This document shows, piece by piece, positions 15,818-23,567 of a stretch of 25,486 bases of DNA. Origin of the DNA: Syntrophomonas sp. UBA1376 (GTDB lineage: Bacteria > Bacillota > Syntrophomonadia > Syntrophomonadales > Syntrophomonadaceae). Where the stretch lies: positions 1 through 25,486 of the forward strand of contig DBRE01000121.1 of the NCBI GenBank assembly GCA_002305535.1. Direction: 5' to 3'. How positions within the stretch are numbered: the first letter of the stretch is position 1; each line of letters starts with the position of its first letter. Made by a program: the position numbers and the translations under genes. The notes beneath the pieces were generated by a model that saw only the letters and a list, made by a program, of their open reading frames with translations, was not told where the DNA came from and searched no databases.

Positions 15818-16234
15818 TTAACTCCTCCCCGTAATTGCCATTCTCAGCAGTCGGATCTCCTGAGTCATACTGGAACTGACTGCGTTATAATAGAGACTGT
15901 TTTTGATCATAGTGGACGTTTCAACCTCGATATCCACATTATTACCATCGTTGCGATAGCTCAAATCATTTAACTCATATACTTCCGGTCTAAATTCTTT
16001 TGGATTTCTTGCCACTTGAATATGCCGAGGATTGGTTACTTTTAGTGGGGTAGGCTGTTTTTGATCAACTACTAACTGACGTAGCTGTTCCTCAAAAAGA
16101 ACTTCACTACGCTTAAAGTCGGGCGTATTGGCATTAGCAATGTTATTGGCAGTTACTCTATTGCGAAGCTCGGATCCATCCAGAGCATTAGCCAGAAGCT
16201 TCTGGGTGGGTGAGTTGAATATTCTGCTAAACAT
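15818..16234 (-). CDS. flgB: Flagellar proximal rod protein FlgB, first gene of the fla operon
   Basis: FlgB is a proximal rod subunit and the first gene of the flagellar block. The protein (138 residues) shows the rod motif RNRVTANNIANANTPDFKRS and the C-terminal signature DVEVETS-like region (VDIEVETSTMIKNSLYYNAV) followed by SQEIRLLR-type residues. Three possible starts lie close together (16243 GTG, 16240 ATG, 16234 ATG). AGGAGG at 16243-16248 is eight bases before the ATG at 16234, so that one is best. The upstream gap holds a sigma-D type promoter and a CodY-like box, described separately. Confidence 0.97.
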   Translation of the reverse strand: MFSRIFNSPTQKLLANALDGSELRNRVTANNIANANTPDFKRSEVLFEEQLRQLVVDQKQPTPLKVTNPRHIQVARNPKEFRPEVYELNDLSYRNDGNNVDIEVETSTMIKNSLYYNAVSSSMTQEIRLLRMAITGRS

Positions 16235-16264
16235 ATTCATCACCTCCTGGCCATTTCTTCTACT

Positions 16265-16290
16265 TTATCGCCCAAAAATCCTGCTATTCA
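16265..16290 (-). promoter_or_regulatory. Sigma-D (sigma-28) type promoter for the fla operon
   Basis: On the minus strand the sequence reads TGAA (16290-16287), 14 bases, then GGCGATAA (16272-16265). The consensus for the flagellar sigma factor is TAAA-N15-GCCGATAA, so the -10 element matches 7 of 8 and the -35 matches 3 of 4. Transcription would start near 16257, just before the flgB ribosome binding site. B. subtilis also has a sigma-D promoter at this place in addition to a sigma-A one. I see no convincing sigma-A promoter here. Confidence 0.62.
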
Positions 16291-16315
16291 CAAAAATATT
16301 GGGTAAAAAAGGCCG

Positions 16316-16330
16316 AATTTTGCAAAAATT
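16316..16330 (-). promoter_or_regulatory. Candidate CodY-binding box upstream of flgB
   Basis: The 15-base palindrome reads AATTTTTGCAAAATT on the minus strand. The CodY consensus is AATTTTCWGAAAATT. It matches 12 of 15, and all three differences are in the centre, so both half-sites are perfect. It lies about 26 bases upstream of the candidate sigma-D -35 element and just after the codY gene. CodY is known to repress the fla/che operon of B. subtilis. The site overlaps the U-run of the codY terminator, so part of the match could come from that. Confidence 0.5.
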
Positions 16331-16361
16331 AATGACTAGCCTTATCAAGCAGGCTAGTCAT
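16324..16361 (-). terminator. Probable intrinsic terminator after codY
   Basis: On the minus strand a perfect 11-bp stem (ATGACTAGCCT with AGGCTAGTCAT, 16361-16351 and 16342-16332) encloses an 8-base loop and is followed by TAATTTTT. It lies 41 bases after the codY stop. There is no U-run on the plus strand, so it acts for codY only. It would separate the dprA-to-codY block from the flagellar operon, though readthrough is possible because two A residues interrupt the U-run. Confidence 0.78.
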
Positions 16362-16402
16362 CTTAATAGATAACTTACTCAATCAGTCTGTAATGAAAAT
16401 CC

Positions 16403-17188
16403 CTACTGGCGTTTCAGTTCTTCGAAAAGGTAGTCATTGAGCACTTTTATATATGTACCTTTCATCCCCAGGGATCGAGATTCAATAACCCCAGCACTTT
16501 CAAACTTACGTAAAGCACTGACAATAACTGAACGGGTTATGCCGACTTTATCAGCGATTCGGCTGGCTACTAGTAAACCTTCTGAACCATCCAATTCTGC
16601 AATGATGTGTTCAATGGCTTCTCTTTCCGAGTAAGATAAAGTAGCCAAAGCGATCTGCACGGAAGCTTTTTTACGGGCTTCTTCCTCAACTCGTTCAGCC
16701 CGCATACGCATTATTTCGTTGGCTACTACGATAGCCCCATACTCAGCCAGAACAATATCCTCATCACTAAATTCAAGATTTTCGCGCATCATAATCAAGG
16801 TGCCTATACGGCGCGCTCCTCCAAAGACTGGAGTTATGGACCAGATGCGCTTGGAACAGTCACACACGACATTATCCGGATTAAAAATACAGCGACGGCC
16901 TTCCTCTAAAACAAAATTAGCTTTAGTCTCATGTAGATTCATAAGTTCCTGATTAAAGCTCTCTGGAAAGCGTTCCGCGTGGCTCGTCAAGTTTTCAATT
17001 TCTACACAAGTAGCTCCTTCGTGAAAGGCCCAGCCGCCGATTCCACCTCGACGTCCTACAATAAAAACGCTGCACTCCAGGTTATCAGCCAATACTTCTG
17101 CCATCTCAAAAAAATCTACAGGATTACCTGCAATCTTCTGTAAAATTTTATTGATAGCTCTAGATTTCTCTAATATTGTTTTGGACAT
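16403..17188 (-). CDS. codY: GTP-sensing transcriptional pleiotropic repressor CodY
   Basis: CodY is a dimeric regulator that senses branched-chain amino acids and GTP and represses stationary-phase genes when nutrients are plentiful. The 261-residue protein has an N-terminal GAF-like effector domain (about 1-155) and a C-terminal winged helix. The recognition region is nearly invariant across the family (VASRIADKVGITRSVIVSAL, then SAGVIESRSLGMKGTYIKVL). The effector domain is more divergent, with Cys at 39, 61, 100, 109 and 111. An ungapped comparison from memory with B. subtilis CodY puts Ile, not the ligand-contacting Arg61, at that place. I chose the ATG at 17188 (AGGAGG upstream) instead of an in-frame start at 17239, which would overlap hslU. 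It lies 13 bases after hslU. Confidence 0.97.
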   Translation of the reverse strand: MSKTILEKSRAINKILQKIAGNPVDFFEMAEVLADNLECSVFIVGRRGGIGGWAFHEGATCVEIENLTSHAERFPESFNQELMNLHETKANFVLEEGRRCIFNPDNVVCDCSKRIWSITPVFGGARRIGTLIMMRENLEFSDEDIVLAEYGAIVVANEIMRMRAERVEEEARKKASVQIALATLSYSEREAIEHIIAELDGSEGLLVASRIADKVGITRSVIVSALRKFESAGVIESRSLGMKGTYIKVLNDYLFEELKRQ

Positions 17189-17201
17189 TTTTACAAACCT
17201 C

Positions 17202-18608
17202 CTACAAGATGTATCTGCTAAGATCCTCATCTTCAACAATCTTCTTCAGACGCTCTGCTACGTAGGTTTTGTCTATAATAATAGTTTCCTGTGCATGGTC
17301 GGGAGCATCGAAAAGCAAGTCTTCCAATACCTTTTCTATTATAGTGTACAACCTTCTGGCACCAATATTCTCCGTTTTAGCATTCACTTCAAAAGCCATA
17401 TCAGCAATATAGTCAATAGCTTCATCCGTAAAAGAAATATGTACTTTTTCGGTCTCTAGTAAAGCAACATACTGCTTAACCAGAGAATTGTGGGGCTCAA
17501 CAAATATTCTGCGTAAGTCTTCGCGGGTGAGGCTTTCCAACTCCACCCGAATAGGAAATCGACCCTGTAATTCAGGAATTAAGTCGGAGGGTTTGCTCAC
17601 ATGAAAAGCTCCCGCAGCAATGAAAAGTATGTGATCGGTTTTCACTGGACCATATTTGGTTACCACAGTTGAACCCTCCACAATGGGTAGAATGTCCCTC
17701 TGCACGCCTCCCCGAGAGACATCAGGCCCATAGCCACTGTCCTTGCCGGCAATTTTATCAATTTCATCGAGAAATATGATTCCGTCCTGTTCCGCTCGCA
17801 TAATAGCCTCACGGTGAATCTCATCCATGTCCAGTAAGCGTTGAGCTTCTTCGTGAGTAAATATTTTTTTGGCTTCTTCGACCGTTACCCGCCGCTTTTT
17901 ACGTTTCTTAGGAATTAAGTTGCCAAACATATCCTGGAGGTTTATGCCCATTTCTTCAACCCCAGATCCAGAGAAAACCTCCATAAAAGACGCATTATTT
18001 TCTTCCACTTCGATTTCTATGATTTCCTGTTCCAACTCCATGCGAGACAACTTTTGACGAATAATTTGACGCTTCTGCTCTGCCTCATGAACACGGGCGT
18101 CCAAACTGTCGTCACTATCACTCGGTTCGCTCATTCCTCCCAGGAGAAACTCAAACGGGTTTTTAGAAGCGCGGCTTTTTGGTCTGGGCAAAGGTAGTAT
18201 ACTATCAACAATGCGCTCCTCTGCCAGCTGTTTTGCCTTGTCTTCCACCTCCTCATATTTGTCGCTTTTCACCATACGTATGGAAGTCTGTACGAGATCT
18301 CTCACCATCGAATCAACATCCCGTCCCACATAACCAACTTCAGTAAATTTTGATGCTTCTACTTTTATAAATGGTGCTTTCACCAAACGTGCCAGGCGGC
18401 GGGCGATTTCGGTTTTACCCACTCCGGTAGAACCAATCATTATTATGTTTTTGGGATAGACTTCCTCCCGCAGTTCCTCGCTGAGCATTTTGCGACGATA
18501 ACGATTACGCAAAGCGATAGCGACTGCTTTTTTGGCTGCATTTTGACCGACAATATGTTTGTCCAGTTCCTGGACTATTTCACGTGGGGTCATATTCCAA
18601 GGTTCCAC
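17202..18608 (-). CDS. hslU: ATP-dependent protease ATPase subunit HslU (ClpY)
   Basis: HslU is the AAA+ unfoldase hexamer that feeds substrates to the HslV peptidase. The 468-residue protein has Walker A GSTGVGKT (59-66), the pore loop GYVG (92-95), an inserted I-domain (about 110-245, highly charged) and Walker B IIFLDEID (277-284). Sensor/arginine regions follow (LQGRFPIRVEL and GARRLYTIIEKVLEDLLFDA). The tail ends DLSRYIL, the C-terminal peptide that docks into HslV. The start is a GTG at 18608, 21 bases after hslV, with AAAGGAAG upstream. An ATG five codons further in is also possible. Confidence 0.98.
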   Translation of the reverse strand: MEPWNMTPREIVQELDKHIVGQNAAKKAVAIALRNRYRRKMLSEELREEVYPKNIIMIGSTGVGKTEIARRLARLVKAPFIKVEASKFTEVGYVGRDVDSMVRDLVQTSIRMVKSDKYEEVEDKAKQLAEERIVDSILPLPRPKSRASKNPFEFLLGGMSEPSDSDDSLDARVHEAEQKRQIIRQKLSRMELEQEIIEIEVEENNASFMEVFSGSGVEEMGINLQDMFGNLIPKKRKKRRVTVEEAKKIFTHEEAQRLLDMDEIHREAIMRAEQDGIIFLDEIDKIAGKDSGYGPDVSRGGVQRDILPIVEGSTVVTKYGPVKTDHILFIAAGAFHVSKPSDLIPELQGRFPIRVELESLTREDLRRIFVEPHNSLVKQYVALLETEKVHISFTDEAIDYIADMAFEVNAKTENIGARRLYTIIEKVLEDLLFDAPDHAQETIIIDKTYVAERLKKIVEDEDLSRYIL

Positions 18609-18629
18609 TCTGGTCTTCCTTTCCTTTGA

Positions 18630-19163
18630 TTAATCAATCACCTGTACGGTTATCTCATCATTGGTATAAACACATATCTCGGAGGCAATTAAAAGAGCTT
18701 CCTTCACGATGGCTGCCGCTTCCCAATCAGTATGGCGAGCTAGGGCACGTGCCGCTGCCATAGCATAGGATCCGCCTGAACCAATCGCCGCTATTCCGTC
18801 ATCCGGTTCAATTACCTCCCCCGTACCTGATATAATAAACATTTTTTCCCGGTCTGCCACCAACAGCAAGGCCTCTAGATTACGGAGCACTCGATCGGTT
18901 CTCCATTCCCGGGCCACCTCCACCGCCGCCTTGGTTAAATTGCCATTGGCCTGTTTTAATTTCTCTTCGAACTTAGCGAATAACGTGAAGGCATCGGCCA
19001 CTGCGCCGGCAAATCCTACAATTACATTACCGTCAGCCAGTTTCTTGATCTTATTGGCATGATGCTTCATAACGGTATTTTGACCCATGGTGACCTGTCC
19101 GTCTCCAGCAATGGCAGTCTGAGCACCTTTACGAACTGCTACGATTGTGGTTGCCTGAAACAT
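18630..19163 (-). CDS. hslV: ATP-dependent protease peptidase subunit HslV (ClpQ)
   Basis: HslV is the proteasome-like peptidase partner of HslU. The 177-residue precursor begins MFQATTIVAVRKGAQTAIAG. The catalytic nucleophile should be T5 after removal of MFQA, as in other HslV proteins with a short propeptide. This differs from B. subtilis ClpQ, which uses an N-terminal Ser. D21 (GDGQ) and K38 are the likely remaining catalytic residues. The conserved VGFAGAVADAFTLF-KFE, EWRTDR and GEVIEPDDGIAAIGSGG-YA segments are intact. The ATG at 19163 follows GGAGGTAAAG, and the gene starts 6 bases after xerC. Confidence 0.98.
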   Translation of the reverse strand: MFQATTIVAVRKGAQTAIAGDGQVTMGQNTVMKHHANKIKKLADGNVIVGFAGAVADAFTLFAKFEEKLKQANGNLTKAAVEVAREWRTDRVLRNLEALLLVADREKMFIISGTGEVIEPDDGIAAIGSGGSYAMAAARALARHTDWEAAAIVKEALLIASEICVYTNDEITVQVID

Positions 19164-19169
19164 ATAGCT

Positions 19170-20072
19170 TTACCTCCGCGGGTGAGTTTCATGGTACACT
19201 TGCTGAATATTCTCTGTGGTAAGATGTGTGTATATCTGAGTGGTAGATAGCTTTACATGCCCTAACAGTTCTTGTACAGAACGCAAATCCGCCCCACCAT
19301 TGAGTAAATGAGTAGCAAATGAATGTCTCAAGGTATGAGGACTTACCTTCTGTTGCAAGGCAGCTTCCTCCACATATTTGTTTATGATATTACGGACACT
19401 TCGATCTGACAGTTGCGTCCCCAATCTGTTTAGAAATAGGGCTTCTTGCTTGCCTTTCTCCAGAAAAGGGCGCCCCTTTTGCAGATAATTGTTTAGGCTA
19501 AGAAGTGCCTGACTTCCCAATGGAACAATGCGCTCTTTGCTCCCTTTTCCAAATACTTTGATCAGTTCTTCATCAAAATACACATCGTTTACTTTTAACC
19601 CGACCAGTTCACTGACCCGCAAACCGGCCGCATAGAGGGTTTCCAGTATAGCCTTATCTCTTAAACCAAGTGGTTTGGAGGTATCCGGAGCATCCATCAG
19701 TATTTGGATTTCCAAAGGATAAAGGAATTTGGGGAGTCTTTTGTCCTGCTTGGGGGTGGATACAGCCGCGATAGGATTGTTGCGCAGAACATTCTCCCGG
19801 CACAAGTAGCGTACAAATGAACGCAGAGCAGCTAATTTACGTGCCATAGTCGAACGACTCATACCCTTTTCTTGTAGTTGTGCCAAATACTCACGTACTG
19901 ATTTATGGTTTAATAATTCGGCGGAAATATCTTGGCGAGAGACAGAATATTGTCGGGCTAGAAATGACAAAAATTGCCCCAGGTCGGTTCGATAACTAAC
20001 TAAGGTTAATGTTGATGCACTTTTCTCAATTCGAAGATAGTCCAGAAATCCTTCCACATGTTGAAATAGCAT
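19170..20072 (-). CDS. xerC: Tyrosine recombinase XerC (CodV)
   Basis: XerC resolves chromosome dimers at the dif site together with XerD. The 300-residue protein has the SAM-like N-terminal arm-binding domain (1-90) and the catalytic domain with all residues in place: R152, K176, H246, R249, H272 and Y281 (in HTLRHSFATHLLNGGADLRS and LLGHVKLSTTQIYTHL). The place between trmFO and hslV is that of B. subtilis codV, so this is a housekeeping recombinase and not a phage or transposon integrase. The ATG at 20072 has AGAGGCGA upstream. It follows trmFO by 61 bases that hold no obvious signal. Confidence 0.96.
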   Translation of the reverse strand: MLFQHVEGFLDYLRIEKSASTLTLVSYRTDLGQFLSFLARQYSVSRQDISAELLNHKSVREYLAQLQEKGMSRSTMARKLAALRSFVRYLCRENVLRNNPIAAVSTPKQDKRLPKFLYPLEIQILMDAPDTSKPLGLRDKAILETLYAAGLRVSELVGLKVNDVYFDEELIKVFGKGSKERIVPLGSQALLSLNNYLQKGRPFLEKGKQEALFLNRLGTQLSDRSVRNIINKYVEEAALQQKVSPHTLRHSFATHLLNGGADLRSVQELLGHVKLSTTQIYTHLTTENIQQVYHETHPRR

Positions 20073-20133
20073 ATAATCGCCTCTATATTCTACCTATAAA
20101 GCCCATCCTAGCATATGTCTGACAATTTTACAA

Positions 20134-21444
20134 CTACAGCCGCAACAATTCTGAATATTCTTTCGTCTGCAGTATAGCTCGCTCCACATATCCCTGGTAG
20201 CGTTTCTGGCGATTCTTCACGGCAGGAACCAGCTCTGGCAGCAAACCAAAACTAGCGTTTATAGGTTGGAAGTTAACACTACTGGCTGTAGAAATAAATC
20301 GAAGTAGAGCACCTATCATGGTATTTTCACCTGGTATAAGCGGTTGTTGACCCTTACAGGTGCGAGCGACATTGATTCCAGCGATTATGCCGGTAGCAGC
20401 CGATTCCATATAACCTTCTACCCCGGTGATCTGACCGGCAAAAAATAGTTGGGGATTGTTTTTCAACTGCAGAGTAGGCTGCAGTAATTGTGGGCTATTG
20501 ATATAGCTGTTACGGTGCATCACTCCATAGCGTACAAATTCAGCCTTTGCCAACCCCGGTATCATGCGAAATATCCGATCCTGCTCGCCCCATTTGAGAC
20601 GAGTCTGAAATCCTACCAATCCAAATATTCTGCCGTCTTTATCTTCCTGCCGCAGTTGCACCACCGCATAAGGTCGGGAATTATCACGAGGATTATTCAG
20701 ACCTACCGGGCGCATGGGCCCGTAGCGGAGGGTATCGATTCCCTGTCGGGCTAAAACCTCCACCGGCATACAGGCATTAAAAAACAGACCTTGGTCAACA
20801 CTATGGCCCTCGGCTATATCAGCTTCGACCATGGCTTGATGAAATGATTCATACTCCTCTTTGGTCAAGGGGCAGTTAAGATAATCATCGGTTCCCTTGC
20901 CATAACGGGAGGCCCGGTAAATCGTGCTCATATCCAAACTGGCTGTGGTTACACTGGGGGCAACCGCATCATAGAAAAACAGGTTATCAGTACCAGTCAG
21001 TTCTTGCAGATTTTGCCACAGTCGTGGGGAGGTTAGTGGTCCAGTGGCAATAATGACATGTTGGTCTTTGGGTATGTCTACCACTTCTTGACGAATGATC
21101 TCGATGTTAGCATGATCCTCTAACAGTCTGGTGACCTTCTCGGCAAACAAATCGCGATCGACCGCCAGGGCGCTGCCCGCAGGCACTCGAGTTTGTTCGG
21201 CACATTGAAGTAATAATGAACCCAGGATTCGCATCTCAGTTTTAAGCAAACCCTGGGCGGTATGTTCCTGTTCCGATTTGAGCGAGTTGCTACAGACTAA
21301 TTCCGCCAGGTATGGAGTCCGATGTACCGGAGTAGTTTGATCAGGTCGCATCTCCCAAAGAATGACCTCGATACCCTGGTTAGCAATATAGTGGGCAGCC
21401 TCACACCCGGCCAGGCCGCCGCCAATCACGTGTACTACTGCCAA
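20134..21444 (-). CDS. trmFO: Folate-dependent tRNA (uracil-54) methyltransferase TrmFO
   Basis: TrmFO uses methylene-tetrahydrofolate and FAD to form 5-methyluridine at position 54 of tRNA; it was formerly called Gid. The 436-residue protein has the FAD dinucleotide fold GGGLAG (8-13). The two catalytic Cys residues are C51 (LVCSNSLKSE) and C225 (FFNACMPVEV), matching C53 and C226 of the B. subtilis enzyme. Further family marks include RYGPMRPVGL and LFFAGQITGVEGYMESAATG. The start is TTG at 21444, directly after the topA TAA, with GGAAGTGAG upstream. It is translated as part of the topA-trmFO-xerC run. Confidence 0.97.
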   Translation of the reverse strand: MAVVHVIGGGLAGCEAAHYIANQGIEVILWEMRPDQTTPVHRTPYLAELVCSNSLKSEQEHTAQGLLKTEMRILGSLLLQCAEQTRVPAGSALAVDRDLFAEKVTRLLEDHANIEIIRQEVVDIPKDQHVIIATGPLTSPRLWQNLQELTGTDNLFFYDAVAPSVTTASLDMSTIYRASRYGKGTDDYLNCPLTKEEYESFHQAMVEADIAEGHSVDQGLFFNACMPVEVLARQGIDTLRYGPMRPVGLNNPRDNSRPYAVVQLRQEDKDGRIFGLVGFQTRLKWGEQDRIFRMIPGLAKAEFVRYGVMHRNSYINSPQLLQPTLQLKNNPQLFFAGQITGVEGYMESAATGIIAGINVARTCKGQQPLIPGENTMIGALLRFISTASSVNFQPINASFGLLPELVPAVKNRQKRYQGYVERAILQTKEYSELLRL

Positions 21445-23523
21445 TTACACACTCACTTCCTGTCGATGCTTGCATTCGCTGTTTTGACATATGACCTGTA
21501 CCCCCTGTTTACGGTCATTTTTCTCTACCATGGCATCCCCGCAATGAGGGCATTTTTCACCGGTAGGTTTATTCCAGGACCGAAATGAACAATCCGGATA
21601 ATTGCTACAACCGTAAAATCTGCGTCCCTTTTTGGATTTAAGGGCAATAATGTCCCCCCCACACTGAAAGCATTTTACCCCGATATCTTCATTAATAGAT
21701 TCCGTGTGCCGGCACTCAGGAAATCCCGAGCAAGCTAAGAACTTCCCAAAACGTCCGTATTTAATAAGGAGAGGCCGCCCACATTGAGGGCAATCTTTAC
21801 CGGCCTCCTCATCTTTGATTTCCACCTTTTCGATCAGTTGCTGAGCTTTTTCCAGATCTTCTGCAAATGGTTGATAAAACTCTTTTATTACCTTCCGCCA
21901 GTCCATCTGTCCTTCTTCTATGCGATCCAGATCTTCTTCCAACTCAGCCGTGAATTCTACTTCCATGATGTTATTAAAATTCTCCTTCAGTAGATCCACC
22001 ACTATAAAGCCCAGTTCAGTAGGAACAAATTGTTTATTCACCCGTTCTACATAATACCTTTTGAGAATGGTATCAATAATAGGCGCATAGGTACTGGGTC
22101 GGCCAATGTTCTTCTCTTCCAGTAGTTTTACCAGACTAGCTTCCGTAAAGCGGGGTGGCGGTTGAGTGAAATGCTGCTCAGGTTCTAACTTAAGCAAATA
22201 GAGTTTTTCATCTGGTTTAAGGGGAGGTATGGTGTTTTTATTCTCTTCCCCCTCCTGATCGTTATATACCTTTTTATACCCATCGAATTTTAGCTGTGAA
22301 GAAGTAGACCTCCATAAATAAGCTCCCGCTTTAATATCCACCGAAATCGTGTCATAAACAGCAGGTGTCATCTGGCTGCTAACAAAACGCTCCCATATCA
22401 GTTTATAAAGCCGATATTGATCCCGGGACAAAAATGGCTTTACCGAGTCAGGAGTTCTGTAAACTGAGGTGGGACGAATTGCCTCATGGGCATCCTGGGC
22501 CGATTTGCGGCTTTTATACTGATTGGGTTGGGATGGTACATATTCTCGGCCATATTGCTCGCTTATAAAGCTGGCTGCTTCTTCCTGTGCCGTAGAGGAT
22601 ACTCTGGTAGAATCAGTTCTTAGATAAGTGATAAGACCTACGGTTCCTTCTTTGCCCATCTCTAATCCTTCGTATAGATCCTGGGCTACCCGCATGGTAC
22701 GCTGACTATAAAAGTTTAATCGCTTTGAGCTTTCCTGCTGCAAAGTGCTGGTAATGAAGGGTGGATTCGGCTTCTTACGCTTTTGCTTTTTTTCAACAGC
22801 CGCCACAATGAAAACACTATCGGCTAAGTCAGCCACAATGCGGTTTTTTTCAGCTTCATTGGCAATTTTGATTTTCTTATCTTCGTAGCCCACCAGTCGT
22901 GCTGTAAAGCTGGCTTTTTCACTGGTTTGTAACAGTGCCTCTATGCTCCAATACTCTTCGGGCACAAACTGCCTTATTTCTTCTTCACGTTCACATATCA
23001 GCCTCACAACTACTGACTGCACTCGTCCAGCACTCAAACCTTTGCGAACTTTGCTCCACAGTAAGGGGCTCAATTTGTATCCAACCAGTCTGTCCAGCAC
23101 TCGTCGAGCTTGTTGAGCATTTACTCTATCTAGGTCAACGGGACGAGGATTCTTGATAGCATTCTTAACAGCATCCTTAGTTATTTCAATAAATTCCACC
23201 CGGCATTTAGCGTCGCCAGGAATACGCATAGCATTTTGCAGATGCCAGGCGATGGCTTCTCCCTCACGATCCGGGTCAGTTGCCAGTAACACTCGTTTGG
23301 ATTTCAGGGCTTCGTCCTTGATATCCTTGAGCAAATCCCCTTTGCCGCGAATGGTAATATATTGTGGTTCAAAATCATTATCAATATCTATTCCCAGTTT
23401 GCTTTTGGGCAAATCCTTAATGTGTCCAACCGATGCTTTCACCCGATAATTCTTTCCTAGAAATTTACTTAGTGTTTTCGCTTTGGCTGCTGACTCAACA
23501 ATCACCAGTGTGGTCTCTGCCAA
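21445..23523 (-). CDS. topA: DNA topoisomerase I TopA
   Basis: TopA relaxes negative supercoils through a 5'-phosphotyrosine intermediate. The 692-residue protein has a Toprim domain with E10, D83, D85 and E87 (ATDPDREGEAIAWHL), the gate domains, and the active-site Tyr300 in GLITYLRTDSTRVSS. Three C-terminal Cys4 zinc ribbons follow (CPQCGRPLL..., CFQCGGD..., CPHCGDA...); the last closes with CQNSECKH. I chose the TTG at 23523 because GAGGTGATC, nine bases complementary to the 16S rRNA end, lies just upstream and the protein then starts at the usual AETTLVIVES. An ATG at 23559 would add 12 untypical residues. It lies 44 bases after dprA. Confidence 0.98.
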   Translation of the reverse strand: MAETTLVIVESAAKAKTLSKFLGKNYRVKASVGHIKDLPKSKLGIDIDNDFEPQYITIRGKGDLLKDIKDEALKSKRVLLATDPDREGEAIAWHLQNAMRIPGDAKCRVEFIEITKDAVKNAIKNPRPVDLDRVNAQQARRVLDRLVGYKLSPLLWSKVRKGLSAGRVQSVVVRLICEREEEIRQFVPEEYWSIEALLQTSEKASFTARLVGYEDKKIKIANEAEKNRIVADLADSVFIVAAVEKKQKRKKPNPPFITSTLQQESSKRLNFYSQRTMRVAQDLYEGLEMGKEGTVGLITYLRTDSTRVSSTAQEEAASFISEQYGREYVPSQPNQYKSRKSAQDAHEAIRPTSVYRTPDSVKPFLSRDQYRLYKLIWERFVSSQMTPAVYDTISVDIKAGAYLWRSTSSQLKFDGYKKVYNDQEGEENKNTIPPLKPDEKLYLLKLEPEQHFTQPPPRFTEASLVKLLEEKNIGRPSTYAPIIDTILKRYYVERVNKQFVPTELGFIVVDLLKENFNNIMEVEFTAELEEDLDRIEEGQMDWRKVIKEFYQPFAEDLEKAQQLIEKVEIKDEEAGKDCPQCGRPLLIKYGRFGKFLACSGFPECRHTESINEDIGVKCFQCGGDIIALKSKKGRRFYGCSNYPDCSFRSWNKPTGEKCPHCGDAMVEKNDRKQGVQVICQNSECKHRQEVSV

Positions 23524-23567
23524 CCAGATCACCTCTTCAAAGATATTATGCCTATTCAAGTTTAAGT

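Noticed and set aside
16250..16330. Sigma-A promoter for flgB (for example TTGCAA near 16325).
   Set aside because: No -10 element with more than 3 of 6 matches lies at 16-18 bases; I list only the sigma-D type promoter.
17189..17239. Upstream in-frame extension of CodY by 17 residues.
   Set aside because: It would overlap hslU by 38 bp and has no ribosome binding site, while the ATG at 17188 has AGGAGG at good distance and the family start.
19170..20072. Tyrosine recombinase as a possible sign of an integrated mobile element.
   Set aside because: Its neighbours and length are those of the housekeeping xerC/codV gene, and there are no repeats, attachment sites or foreign-looking genes around it.
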